Shown here: in pieces, positions 41,382 to 48,702 of the stretch
Position numbering within the stretch: position 1 is the stretch's first letter
How the letters are laid out: each line of letters opens with the position of its first letter
Assembly (NCBI RefSeq): GCF_004570325.1
Contig: NZ_SPQO01000003.1
Coordinates: 186,001 to 250,000, forward strand
Source of the DNA: Mycobacterium sp. PS03-16
GTDB taxonomy: Bacteria > Actinomycetota > Actinomycetes > Mycobacteriales > Mycobacteriaceae
DNA length: 64,000 nucleotides
Direction: 5' to 3'
The notes under the pieces: generated by a model
What the model saw: only the letters and a program-made list of their open reading frames with translations
What the model was told of the DNA's origin: nothing
The model's database searches: none
Translations under genes and position numbers: made by a program

Positions 41382-42704
41382 ATGAGACTCAGCGTTATCG
41401 GTACGGGCTACCTGGGTGCCGTCCACGCCGCCTGCATGGCACGACTGGGCCACGACGTGGTCGCCTACGACACCGATTCGTCGAAGGTCCGCGCGCTGGC
41501 CGCCGGCCGGTCACCGTTCTACGAGCCGGATCTGGACGAGCTCCTCGGCGAAGCCATGGCTTCCGGACGCCTGACCTTCGCCGATTCCGTGGAACGGGCC
41601 GTGTCCGGAGCGGCGGTGCATTTCATCTGCGTCGGCACGCCGCAGCTGCCGGATTCCGATGCCGCCGATGTGCGGTACGTCAACAGCGCGGTGCAGGCGG
41701 TGGCCGAGCACGCCGACTGCGACAGTGTGATAGTCGGGAAGTCGACGGTTCCGGTGGGCACGGCACGGCGACTGGCCGACGAGGTCGCGGCCCTCCCGTC
41801 GGCGCACCGCCTCGAAGTCGCGTGGAATCCCGAATTCCTCCGGGAGGGTAAGGCGATCGAGGACACGTTGCAGCCGGACCGGCTGGTCTTCGGGGTGTCC
41901 TCCGAATACGCTGAGAAGACGCTGATCGAGGTCTACGACCAAGTGATCAGCGCGGGAACCCCCTATATCACCACGGGATTCGAAACCGCCGAGATGGTCA
42001 AGGTGGCGGCGAACTCCTTCCTGGCCACCAAGATCTCGTTCATCAACGCGATGGCGGAAGTGTGCGAAGCGGTCGACGCCGACGTCGTGACGTTGAGCGA
42101 GGCCCTCGGCCATGACAACCGCATCGGACGGCGATTCCTCAACGCAGGCCTCGGATTCGGCGGCGGCTGTCTACCCAAGGACATCCGGGCCTTCAGTGCC
42201 CGGGCGGGTGAACTCGGTGCGTCGACCGCGCTCACCTTCCTCCACGAGGTGGACAAGATCAACATCCGCCGGCGCGAGAAGGCGGTCTCGGTCGCCGGCG
42301 CGCTCGTGGGCGGCGACTTCCTGGGCCGCAACATCGCCGTCCTCGGTGCCGCGTTCAAGCCCAACAGCGACGACGTCCGGGATTCGCCTGCGCTCAATGT
42401 CGCTGCGGCGATGCATCTGAAGGGCGCGCACGTGCGCGTCCACGATCCCAAGGCCATCGACAACGCCAGGGCGCGCTTCCCGACGCTGACCTACTACGCG
42501 GACCTCGCCGAAGCGGTGCGCAACGTCGATCTGCTCGTACTGGCCACCGAGTGGGACGACTACCGCAACCTCGACCCGGTGGCCCTGCGGTCGGTGGTGC
42601 GGTCACCGCGCCTGCTCGACACCCGTAACGCCCTCGACGTGGAGTACTGGTCGAGCGCCGGGTGGCAGGTTTATGCGCTGGGCCGGGGCCGGCTCGATGT
42701 GTGA
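41382..42704 (+). CDS. UDP-glucose 6-dehydrogenase
   Basis: 440 residues from ATG 41382 (MRLSVIGTGYLGAVHAACMA, so the NAD-binding Rossmann motif GTGYLG is directly at the N-terminus). It oxidises UDP-glucose twice with NAD to UDP-glucuronic acid. Visible hallmarks: CVGTP, the STVPVGTA segment, EVAWNPEFLREGKAI, the substrate lysine region AANSFLATKISFINAMAE, and catalytic Cys263 in FGGGCLPKD; the C-terminal domain contains VLGAAFKPNSDDVRDSPA. Its presence in the locus predicts uronic acid, or a sugar made from it, in the glycan. It is followed by a GT2 gene 31 bases away. Confidence 0.93.
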   Translation: MRLSVIGTGYLGAVHAACMARLGHDVVAYDTDSSKVRALAAGRSPFYEPDLDELLGEAMASGRLTFADSVERAVSGAAVHFICVGTPQLPDSDAADVRYVNSAVQAVAEHADCDSVIVGKSTVPVGTARRLADEVAALPSAHRLEVAWNPEFLREGKAIEDTLQPDRLVFGVSSEYAEKTLIEVYDQVISAGTPYITTGFETAEMVKVAANSFLATKISFINAMAEVCEAVDADVVTLSEALGHDNRIGRRFLNAGLGFGGGCLPKDIRAFSARAGELGASTALTFLHEVDKINIRRREKAVSVAGALVGGDFLGRNIAVLGAAFKPNSDDVRDSPALNVAAAMHLKGAHVRVHDPKAIDNARARFPTLTYYADLAEAVRNVDLLVLATEWDDYRNLDPVALRSVVRSPRLLDTRNALDVEYWSSAGWQVYALGRGRLDV

Positions 42705-42735
42705 GTGCGCTGTCGATCACGAAGGGAACGACGTC

Positions 42736-43659
42736 ATGGCCGGACGGACGATCGAGGTCATCATCCCGGTCAGGAACATGGCCGAGCACATGCCGAAGGT
42801 GTTGCGTCCGTTGATGGCCCAGCTGGCTGTCGGGGACCGTGTCACCGTGATCAACGACGCGTCCACCGACGACACCGAGTCGGTCGCCCGTTCGTTCGGG
42901 GTCACGGTGCTGAATCTGGCCGAGAGCCGGGGTCCGTACTACGCGCGCCAGATCGCCGCCGTGAGGTCGACCGCGGACATCCTGCTGTTCATCGATGCCC
43001 GATCCCGCCCGCTGCCGGGGCTGCTCGAGGCGCACCGTGCGCTGCACGCGGATCCCGGTGTGGCGCTGTCGTGCACGAACGTGAATACCCTGTCGGGCCC
43101 GACCACGGCGGCCAGGATGGCGGCGATGGCGCAGACGTTCAGCCTGCCGGCCAAGGTCGGGGTGCCCGGTAAGCCGCCGTACTATCCGACCGCCAACCTC
43201 GGTGTCGATCGCCAAGCTTTCCACGCGGTGGGCGGCTTCCGGGCCATGCGCAGCGGCGGCGACGCCGACATCTGCTGGCGGGTGCAGGAGAACGGTCTGG
43301 GCCGCATGGGCATCGACGACCGCGTGCTGATGGAGTGGGAGCCGCGGCAGACCATGCCGGAACTGGCCAGCCAATTCAAACGGTACGGACGCGGCACCGC
43401 GTATCTGCAGTGGGCCTATCGGCAGAGCCGGCGCCAGGGCGGTGGCCGGGCGGTGGCACACCGCCCGACACCGGCCTGGTTCAAGACCATGGTGCTCAAC
43501 GAACTGCGTCGCCCGGTGCGCCAGCATCTCGCCCGGGCCGTCATCAACTACTGGTTGCAGGTCGGCTACATCTCCGAGCGATTCAAACAGTCCCAGTTCA
43601 CGATGCCGGTGCGGTATGACTTGAGCGCGGACGCGGAGATCGGCGGGCCTCAGCGGTGA
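42736..43659 (+). CDS. Family 2 glycosyltransferase
   Basis: 307 residues from ATG 42736 with GAAGGGA before it. GT-A motifs: IEVIIPVRNMAEHMPKVL, VINDASTDDTESV, LLFIDARSRPLPG (the DxD becomes DAR, so metal binding may be atypical), PTANLGVDRQAFHAVGGF, and GDADICWRV for the general base. Closest in style to GTs of envelope glycolipid loci. It is probably co-transcribed with the dehydrogenase and might use the UDP-glucuronate made by it (inference only). Confidence 0.85.
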   Translation: MAGRTIEVIIPVRNMAEHMPKVLRPLMAQLAVGDRVTVINDASTDDTESVARSFGVTVLNLAESRGPYYARQIAAVRSTADILLFIDARSRPLPGLLEAHRALHADPGVALSCTNVNTLSGPTTAARMAAMAQTFSLPAKVGVPGKPPYYPTANLGVDRQAFHAVGGFRAMRSGGDADICWRVQENGLGRMGIDDRVLMEWEPRQTMPELASQFKRYGRGTAYLQWAYRQSRRQGGGRAVAHRPTPAWFKTMVLNELRRPVRQHLARAVINYWLQVGYISERFKQSQFTMPVRYDLSADAEIGGPQR

Positions 43660-43719
43660 GGTGATCCGGCCGGCCGGTGCCCGGCCGGATTCGGGGGTGG
43701 ACGCGCGTGTGGGGGAGAC

Positions 43720-45123
43720 GTGCTCGGAGGGATCGAGACTCGGCCGCGTCAGCGGTCATGGCCGGTGGACGTCGGCGTGTTCGCGGGCGGTATCGCGCTG
43801 TTGCTGTGGGGGATCGCGACGCCATCGCTGTGGCGCGACGAGGTGGTGACCGCGCAGATCGCTCGCGGCGGCTGGGAGGAGATCCGGCGCGTGATCGCCG
43901 TGACCGATCTCGCGCATGCCCCGTATTACCTGCTCCAATGGGGCTGGACGTCGGTGGCCGGGCATACCGAGGTGGCGCTCCGGCTGCCGTCGGTGCTCGC
44001 GATGGCGGGCGCGGGCGCGATGCTCTGCGCGATCGCGCGGCAGTACACGACGCCTGCGGTCGCAGCCGGGGTCGCCGTCGTCTTCCTCGCTGCTCCGTCG
44101 GTCACCCGGTACGGACAGGAAGCGCGCTCTCCGGCACTGGTTGTCGCGCTCGTGACGGCCGCGACACTGTTGCTGCACACGCGCTCGGTGCGCCGGTGGC
44201 CCGCCTACAGCGTCGCGATGTCGCTGGCCGCGCTGTTCAACGTCATCGCCGTCCTCGCGGTGCTGCCGCACGCGGTGCTCGCCTGGCGGGCCGAGGTCAT
44301 CCGGGTCTGGGTCCGCGCGGCGCTGCTGCCGGTCGTGTCCGGCGGTGCCTGGGCGTTGTACCTGCAGGCCGCCGGTCAGCGCGACGAGATGCTGGGCTGG
44401 CTGGAGTCGCCGACGCTGTGGCGGCTGGGCGAACTCTACGTCGAGGTGTGCCGCTCGGGACCGTATCTCCTGGTGCTGGTGGTGGGCTGGGTGATGCTGG
44501 CGAGACGGCGCAACCGGGAGACGGTGTGGTTGGCGGCCTTCGCGGCCCTGCCCGCGGCCGGTTGGGTCGTCTCCCAGATGATGAACGTCGCGCTGGGCCG
44601 CTACTTCCTGTTCGTGCTGCCATTCCTCGCCATGGGTGCGGTGCTCGGTTGGACCCGGCTGGTCGCCCTCTATGCGGCTGTCGCCGTGGCGGTGTCACTA
44701 CCCGAACAGGTGGCCTACCGTACGCCGGCCGGTCATCTCGACGATTTCCGCTCCGCGGTCGCCTACCTCGAGGACGGCGCGCGACCGGGCGACGGGATCA
44801 AACACGACAGCTGGTTCACCCGTTCGGCCTACGCGTACTACGGGCGTCGCTCACTGGCCGACCCGCTGGATCCCGCCGGGGAAGCCAGCGCGGAGGTGCT
44901 GCTGACCGGAGGGACGACATGTGCGTCGCCGTATCCGTTGCAAGCGTTCGCCAGGGTGTGGTTCCTGCGGATCGACGAGGCGCGCGCACAATCGGTGTCG
45001 CCGGCCCACTGCGATCCGGCGCTGACTCTTGAGTCCACCCGCGAATTCGGCGGCGCGGTCGTCGAACTGTTCGTGCGCTCGCCCGCCGGTTCCCGTCAGC
45101 TGGCTTCCGCGGCGGCGCGGTAG
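43720..45123 (+). CDS. Polytopic GT-C (ArnT/PMT-like) glycosyltransferase family 39-type protein
   Basis: 467 residues from GTG 43720. About nine to eleven membrane helices are spread over residues 17-330. The first loop holds the acidic pair SLWRDEVVTAQIA (about 35-48), which is the DE/DD motif of GT-C enzymes that use polyprenyl-phosphate sugars on the outer membrane face. A soluble C-terminal domain (about 335-467) follows. Such enzymes move mannose, arabinose or other sugars from lipid carriers onto exported acceptors. Sugar unknown. The 3' end overlaps the end of the convergent ABC permease by 28 bases. Confidence 0.8.
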   Translation: MLGGIETRPRQRSWPVDVGVFAGGIALLLWGIATPSLWRDEVVTAQIARGGWEEIRRVIAVTDLAHAPYYLLQWGWTSVAGHTEVALRLPSVLAMAGAGAMLCAIARQYTTPAVAAGVAVVFLAAPSVTRYGQEARSPALVVALVTAATLLLHTRSVRRWPAYSVAMSLAALFNVIAVLAVLPHAVLAWRAEVIRVWVRAALLPVVSGGAWALYLQAAGQRDEMLGWLESPTLWRLGELYVEVCRSGPYLLVLVVGWVMLARRRNRETVWLAAFAALPAAGWVVSQMMNVALGRYFLFVLPFLAMGAVLGWTRLVALYAAVAVAVSLPEQVAYRTPAGHLDDFRSAVAYLEDGARPGDGIKHDSWFTRSAYAYYGRRSLADPLDPAGEASAEVLLTGGTTCASPYPLQAFARVWFLRIDEARAQSVSPAHCDPALTLESTREFGGAVVELFVRSPAGSRQLASAAAR

Positions 45124-45890
45124 CCGCGCACGGCCCACGGCGCGACGATCGCGCTGAGCACCAGCACCCACGCCAGGGTCACCAGGAACGGCGTCCACGC
45201 CGCCTCGCCGAGTGCGAAGGCGCGCATCGACTCGATCGCGGGGGCGATGGGCTGGTAGCGCACGATCGGCTGGATCACGGTGGGCAGCAGCTCGATCGGC
45301 GGCACACCGGAACTGGCGAACACGAACCCGATCGACGACGTGCCGAGCCAGGTCAGCGCCGTGCGGTTCGACGCGCGCGCGGAGATCCCGATGACCGCCA
45401 TCGCGAACACCATCACCACGAGCACGGGCACCAGCAGGAACGGGATGATCGTCCACCAGCTGCCCTGGAACCGCATGCCGAGCGCCAGGCCGACGAGCGT
45501 GATGAAGATGGTGCTGAGCAGGGTGCGGGCCGTCTCGGCCAGCAGCCGGCCCGTCAGCGCGCTGGCACGGTGCACCGGCAGCGTCCAGAACTTGGTGACC
45601 AGACCCTGTTCACGTTCGAACGACACCGAGAAGCCGGCGCCCAGCGCGCCGAACATGCCGCCGGCCAGCGCGCACATCGGCACCAGACCGTAGAGGCTGT
45701 CGGTGCCGGTCAGCCGGACGACGGACTCGCCGACCAGCAGGTCGTAGGTGATCAACAGGAACGTCGGGAACAACAACGCCTGGATCGGCACCACGGGTTC
45801 GCGCCGCCAGCGGGTGAACAGCCGGCCGGCGAACACCACGCTCTCCACGAGCAGCGAACTGGGCGCGGGAGTCGGTCGGGTGGCGGTCAT
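45096..45890 (-). CDS. ABC-2 type permease, DrrC-like
   Basis: 264 residues from an ATG overlapping the stop of the second permease gene (ATGA). Six membrane segments are visible, e.g. VVPIQALLFPTFLLITYDLL, SLYGLVPMCALAGGMFGALG, ILLSTIFITLVGLAL-like stretch, LVPVLVVMVFAMAVIG and the last VTLAWVLVLSAIVAPWAV. The EREQGLVTKFWTLPVHRAS segment between helices is the standard coupling-helix region of ABC-2 drug/lipid exporters, and SSGVPPIELLPTVIQPIVRYQP the conserved periplasmic loop. Together with the next two genes it makes a DrrABC-type exporter; PDIM loci use a similar one. Substrate unproven. Confidence 0.88.
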   Translation of the reverse strand: MTATRPTPAPSSLLVESVVFAGRLFTRWRREPVVPIQALLFPTFLLITYDLLVGESVVRLTGTDSLYGLVPMCALAGGMFGALGAGFSVSFEREQGLVTKFWTLPVHRASALTGRLLAETARTLLSTIFITLVGLALGMRFQGSWWTIIPFLLVPVLVVMVFAMAVIGISARASNRTALTWLGTSSIGFVFASSGVPPIELLPTVIQPIVRYQPIAPAIESMRAFALGEAAWTPFLVTLAWVLVLSAIVAPWAVRGYRAAAEAS

Positions 45891-46627
45891 TCCGGACGCC
45901 TCTGCATCCGCAGCGCGATTGCGCCGAACAGCACGAGCAGTCCCAGACACCACGCCACGCTGGCGGTGAGGTTGGCCGCGTCCACCTCGCCGAGCGCGAA
46001 ACCACGCAGAGTCTCGGTGATCTGGGAGACGGGCTGATAGGTCACGAAACCGTGCAGCCAGTCGGGGAACGAGTCGGCCGGCGCCAACCCCGTGGACAGC
46101 ACCACCAGCAGGAGTTGGGGCACCAGGAGCAACTGGCTGGACGCCTCACCGCGTTTGATCCGGGTGCCGGTCGCATCGGCGCCCATCGACAGCGCCAGCG
46201 TGAGGGCCAGCGCCATGACCACGAAGGCCACGGCGTAACCCGGCCCGCCGCTCATCCGGAACCCGAACGGATACGCCACCGCCAGCGATGCGGCGATCGC
46301 CAGCACGCCGCGCAGCAGGCAGTACGACATGCGGGCCGCCAGCGGCGTGAACGCGGAGATCGGCATCGTGCGCAGCCGTACCCCGAACGCCCACTGGTCG
46401 CGCGCGGCCCGGTCGGCGGTCGTCAGCGCGCCGAGCAGCATGGCCTGGACGACCACCACTGGCAGCACGTACTGGGGGTAACTCATGCCGCCGGTGTCGA
46501 TCATGTGCCGCAGCACGGCGTTGAACCCGACGAAGGTGACCACGGGCACGATGATCGCCATCGGTAGATCGAGATCGCGCAGGGTGCCGAGCAGCATGCG
46601 CTCGGTCAGTGCCGACAGTGCGGTCAT
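45887..46627 (-). CDS. ABC-2 type permease, DrrB-like
   Basis: 246 residues. It overlaps both neighbours by 4 bases (ATGA), so the three-gene transporter is one coupled unit. About six membrane segments: MAIIVPVVTFVGFNAVL, YPQYVLPVVVVQAMLLGAL, CLLRGVLAIAASLAVAYPF, AVAFVVMALALTLALSMGA, SQLLLVPQLLLVVLSTGLAP and VAWCLGLLVLFGAIAL. Two different permeases (this and the DrrC-like protein) with one ATPase suggest a heterodimeric channel. It has the same periplasmic ADSFPDWLHGFVTYQPVSQIT loop as DrrC. Confidence 0.88.
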   Translation of the reverse strand: MTALSALTERMLLGTLRDLDLPMAIIVPVVTFVGFNAVLRHMIDTGGMSYPQYVLPVVVVQAMLLGALTTADRAARDQWAFGVRLRTMPISAFTPLAARMSYCLLRGVLAIAASLAVAYPFGFRMSGGPGYAVAFVVMALALTLALSMGADATGTRIKRGEASSQLLLVPQLLLVVLSTGLAPADSFPDWLHGFVTYQPVSQITETLRGFALGEVDAANLTASVAWCLGLLVLFGAIALRMQRRPE

Positions 46628-47556
46628 CCGGCGGCGGTGGGGGTGGTCAGATGCAGGAACGCCTCGTCGAGCGTCGGTTTGCGGATCGAGATGTCGTGCA
46701 GCTCCACACCGATCCGGTCGACGCGGCGCAACACCTCACTGAGGGTGGCGGCCCCGTTGGGTGCGGGCACCGACACCGAGTTGTCGTCCTCGTCGAGCTC
46801 GGCGCCGGCCATGTCGTCGACGGCCGCCATCAGGCGGGGCAGATCGGCGGGATCGACCGGGGTCACCGTGCAGTAGCCGCGCCCGACCCGCTGTTTGAGC
46901 TCGTCGGCGGTGCCGCTGGCGATCACCCGTCCCGAGTCGATCACGACGATGGAATCGCTGAGCAGATCGGCCTCTTCGAGGTACTGGGTGGTGAGCAGCA
47001 CCGTGACCCCCTCGGCGGACAGTGATGACACCAGCGTCCACACGTCGCGGCGACTGCGCGGGTCCAGGCCCGTGGTGGGTTCGTCGAGGAACAGCACCTG
47101 CGGCGGAACCACCAGCGCCGCAGCAATGTCGATGCGGCGCTTCATCCCCCCGGAGTAGGTGCGCACCTGTCGTTCGGCCGCATGCGCCATGTCGAACTGC
47201 TCGATCAGCTCGTCGGCGCGCACCCGCGCCTGCTTACGCCGCAGCCCGCGCAATCGGCCGAACAGCACCAGGTTCTCGCGCCCCGTCAGCTGCAGATCGA
47301 GTGCCGCCTGCTGTCCGGTGACGCCGATGCTGGCCCGCACCTTGCCGGCTTCGCGCACGACGTCGTGTCCGGCGACCAGAGCCTGACCCGACGTGGGCAG
47401 CAGAAGCGTGGACAGGATGCTGATCGTGGTGGTCTTGCCGGCACCGTTGTGTCCCAGCAGTCCGCAGATGCTTCCGGACGGTACGGTGAAACTCACGTCA
47501 TGGAGCGCGGTGACGCCTCCGTCGAACGTCTTGGCGACGCCATTCAGCTCGATCAT
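46624..47556 (-). CDS. ABC transporter ATP-binding protein, DrrA-like
   Basis: 310 residues from ATG 47556; TATGGT sits 7 bases upstream (leaderless). Walker A GLLGHNGAGKTT (about 33-44), Q-loop VTGQQAALD, signature YSGGMKRRIDIA, Walker B VLFLDEPTTGLD, D-loop and H-switch LLTTQYLEEAD. The C-terminal extension of about 90 residues with LDEAFLHLT is characteristic of the daunorubicin-resistance (DrrA) branch. First gene of the exporter operon. The locus already has an MmpL pump, so this may move a different intermediate, or the product may need both as PDIM does (known for PDIM, inferred here). Confidence 0.92.
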   Translation of the reverse strand: MIELNGVAKTFDGGVTALHDVSFTVPSGSICGLLGHNGAGKTTTISILSTLLLPTSGQALVAGHDVVREAGKVRASIGVTGQQAALDLQLTGRENLVLFGRLRGLRRKQARVRADELIEQFDMAHAAERQVRTYSGGMKRRIDIAAALVVPPQVLFLDEPTTGLDPRSRRDVWTLVSSLSAEGVTVLLTTQYLEEADLLSDSIVVIDSGRVIASGTADELKQRVGRGYCTVTPVDPADLPRLMAAVDDMAGAELDEDDNSVSVPAPNGAATLSEVLRRVDRIGVELHDISIRKPTLDEAFLHLTTPTAAG

Positions 47557-47937
47557 CGGTCAAACCATACCGTCAGTCGGGGCGGTCGCCGGGTGCTCGT
47601 GGCACGGCACCCCCACGACAGCGGGAACGTTGCGGGCGATTTCCCGGTACTGCGGTGAGAAAACGCGTGAACCACCGAACGACTATAACGACTGATCAAG
47701 GTCATTCAAACGCGGCGAAGTGCCGGTCGGCACCGTCGCCGGCCGGGTGCCCGGCACCAACGGAATTCGCAAAGTTCCGGTACATTCCGCGACGTCCCGC
47801 CCGACCGTGCGGGACGTGGCCGGATGAGGTGCCAGCTCCCCGGCCGATCGACGTACAGCGAAGAACCGGTGGCGTTTCCGCGCATCGGCGTTCGGCGCGC
47901 AGGTGACCGGCTCGGTTGCCGCGGCTACGATCGCGGG
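47557..47937. other. 381-base gap between divergent leaderless genes with an array of hairpins
   Basis: No coding frame is convincing. Within 47720-47817 four inverted repeats follow each other: GTGCCG/CGGCAC (47720-47733), GGTGCC/GGCACC (47746-47758), CGGAA/TTCCG (47761-47779) and ACGTCCCGC/GCGGGACGT (47792-47817, nine perfect pairs with an 8-base loop). Both flanking genes have their -10 hexamers directly at their start codons (ACCATA on the plus strand at 47564-47569; TACGAT at 47926-47931), so these hairpins are not in either mRNA leader. They could be part of a small RNA or protein-binding sites. Confidence 0.5.
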
Positions 47938-48687
47938 GTGCTAGGCGAGACCGTCCCCGGACCCGAAGCCGGCGAGCGCGGCGAGGCCACGCCGCGCTTC
48001 TCCATTGTCATACCCGCCCACAACGAGGAGAGCTACCTCCCCGCAACCCTCGAACACGTTGCCACGCTGAACTATCCGCGCGACGGATACGAGGTGATCG
48101 TGGTCGAGAACGGTTCGACCGACCGCACCCTGGAGGTGGCGCGACGGTTCGAGGGCGGCAACGTGCGCGTGGTCGTCAGTCAGAAGACGGGGGTGTCCGC
48201 GGCGAAAAACCACGGTATCGACCAGCTCTCGCCGCACAGCCAATGGGTGATCTTCCTCGACGCGGACACGCTGCTGAAGCCGGGTTTCCTCAACGACCTG
48301 CAGGCCAAGGTGGATTCGGCGCGCCGGCCGCTGGCCATCGGCACCACCACGGTGACCCCGCTCGACGGAGACCTCAAGGCGCGTGCCTGGTTCGCCTACT
48401 ACGACTTCTCCCACCGCTTCGGCGGCTCGTACGCCATCCAGATCGCGAAGCGGTCGCTGTTCCCGGCGTTGCGGTTCGACGAGGACCTGCGGATGGGCGA
48501 GGACGCGCTGCTGATTCGCAAGGCGCGCAAGCAGGGCAGGTTCTTCTATCTGTCCACCCGTACCGTGCACACCTCGACCCGGCGCTTCGACACCGCCGGA
48601 TACTGGCGCATCTTCTTCCGGTACTGGTACTTCTCCCTGCTGCCGGTGCGATTCTGGAAAGCGTTCGACTACAAGGTGATTCGCTGA
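47938..48687 (+). CDS. Family 2 glycosyltransferase
   Basis: 249 residues if the GTG at 47938 is used; TACGAT ends 6 bases before it, which supports this leaderless start over an in-frame ATG 114 bases upstream. GT-A motifs: FSIVIPAHNEESYLPATLE, VIVVENGSTDRTLEVA, WVIFLDADTLLKPGFL (DxD, about 102-117), then GSYAIQIAKRSLFPALRFDE and the general-base region MGEDALLIRKARKQG. The C-terminus is basic and aromatic (YWRIFFRYWYFSLLP) and may touch the membrane. Comparable to Rv1520, the sugar transferase next to fadD25 in M. tuberculosis, and likewise beside a FAAL gene here. Confidence 0.85.
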   Translation: MLGETVPGPEAGERGEATPRFSIVIPAHNEESYLPATLEHVATLNYPRDGYEVIVVENGSTDRTLEVARRFEGGNVRVVVSQKTGVSAAKNHGIDQLSPHSQWVIFLDADTLLKPGFLNDLQAKVDSARRPLAIGTTTVTPLDGDLKARAWFAYYDFSHRFGGSYAIQIAKRSLFPALRFDEDLRMGEDALLIRKARKQGRFFYLSTRTVHTSTRRFDTAGYWRIFFRYWYFSLLPVRFWKAFDYKVIR

Positions 48688-48702
48688 CCCGCCACTGACG
48701 CC

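Noticed and set aside
44297-44698. Arg/Pro-rich minus-strand frame opposite the GT-C gene
   Set aside because: Low-complexity antisense product typical of GC-rich DNA; the plus-strand frame has membrane helices and conserved motifs.
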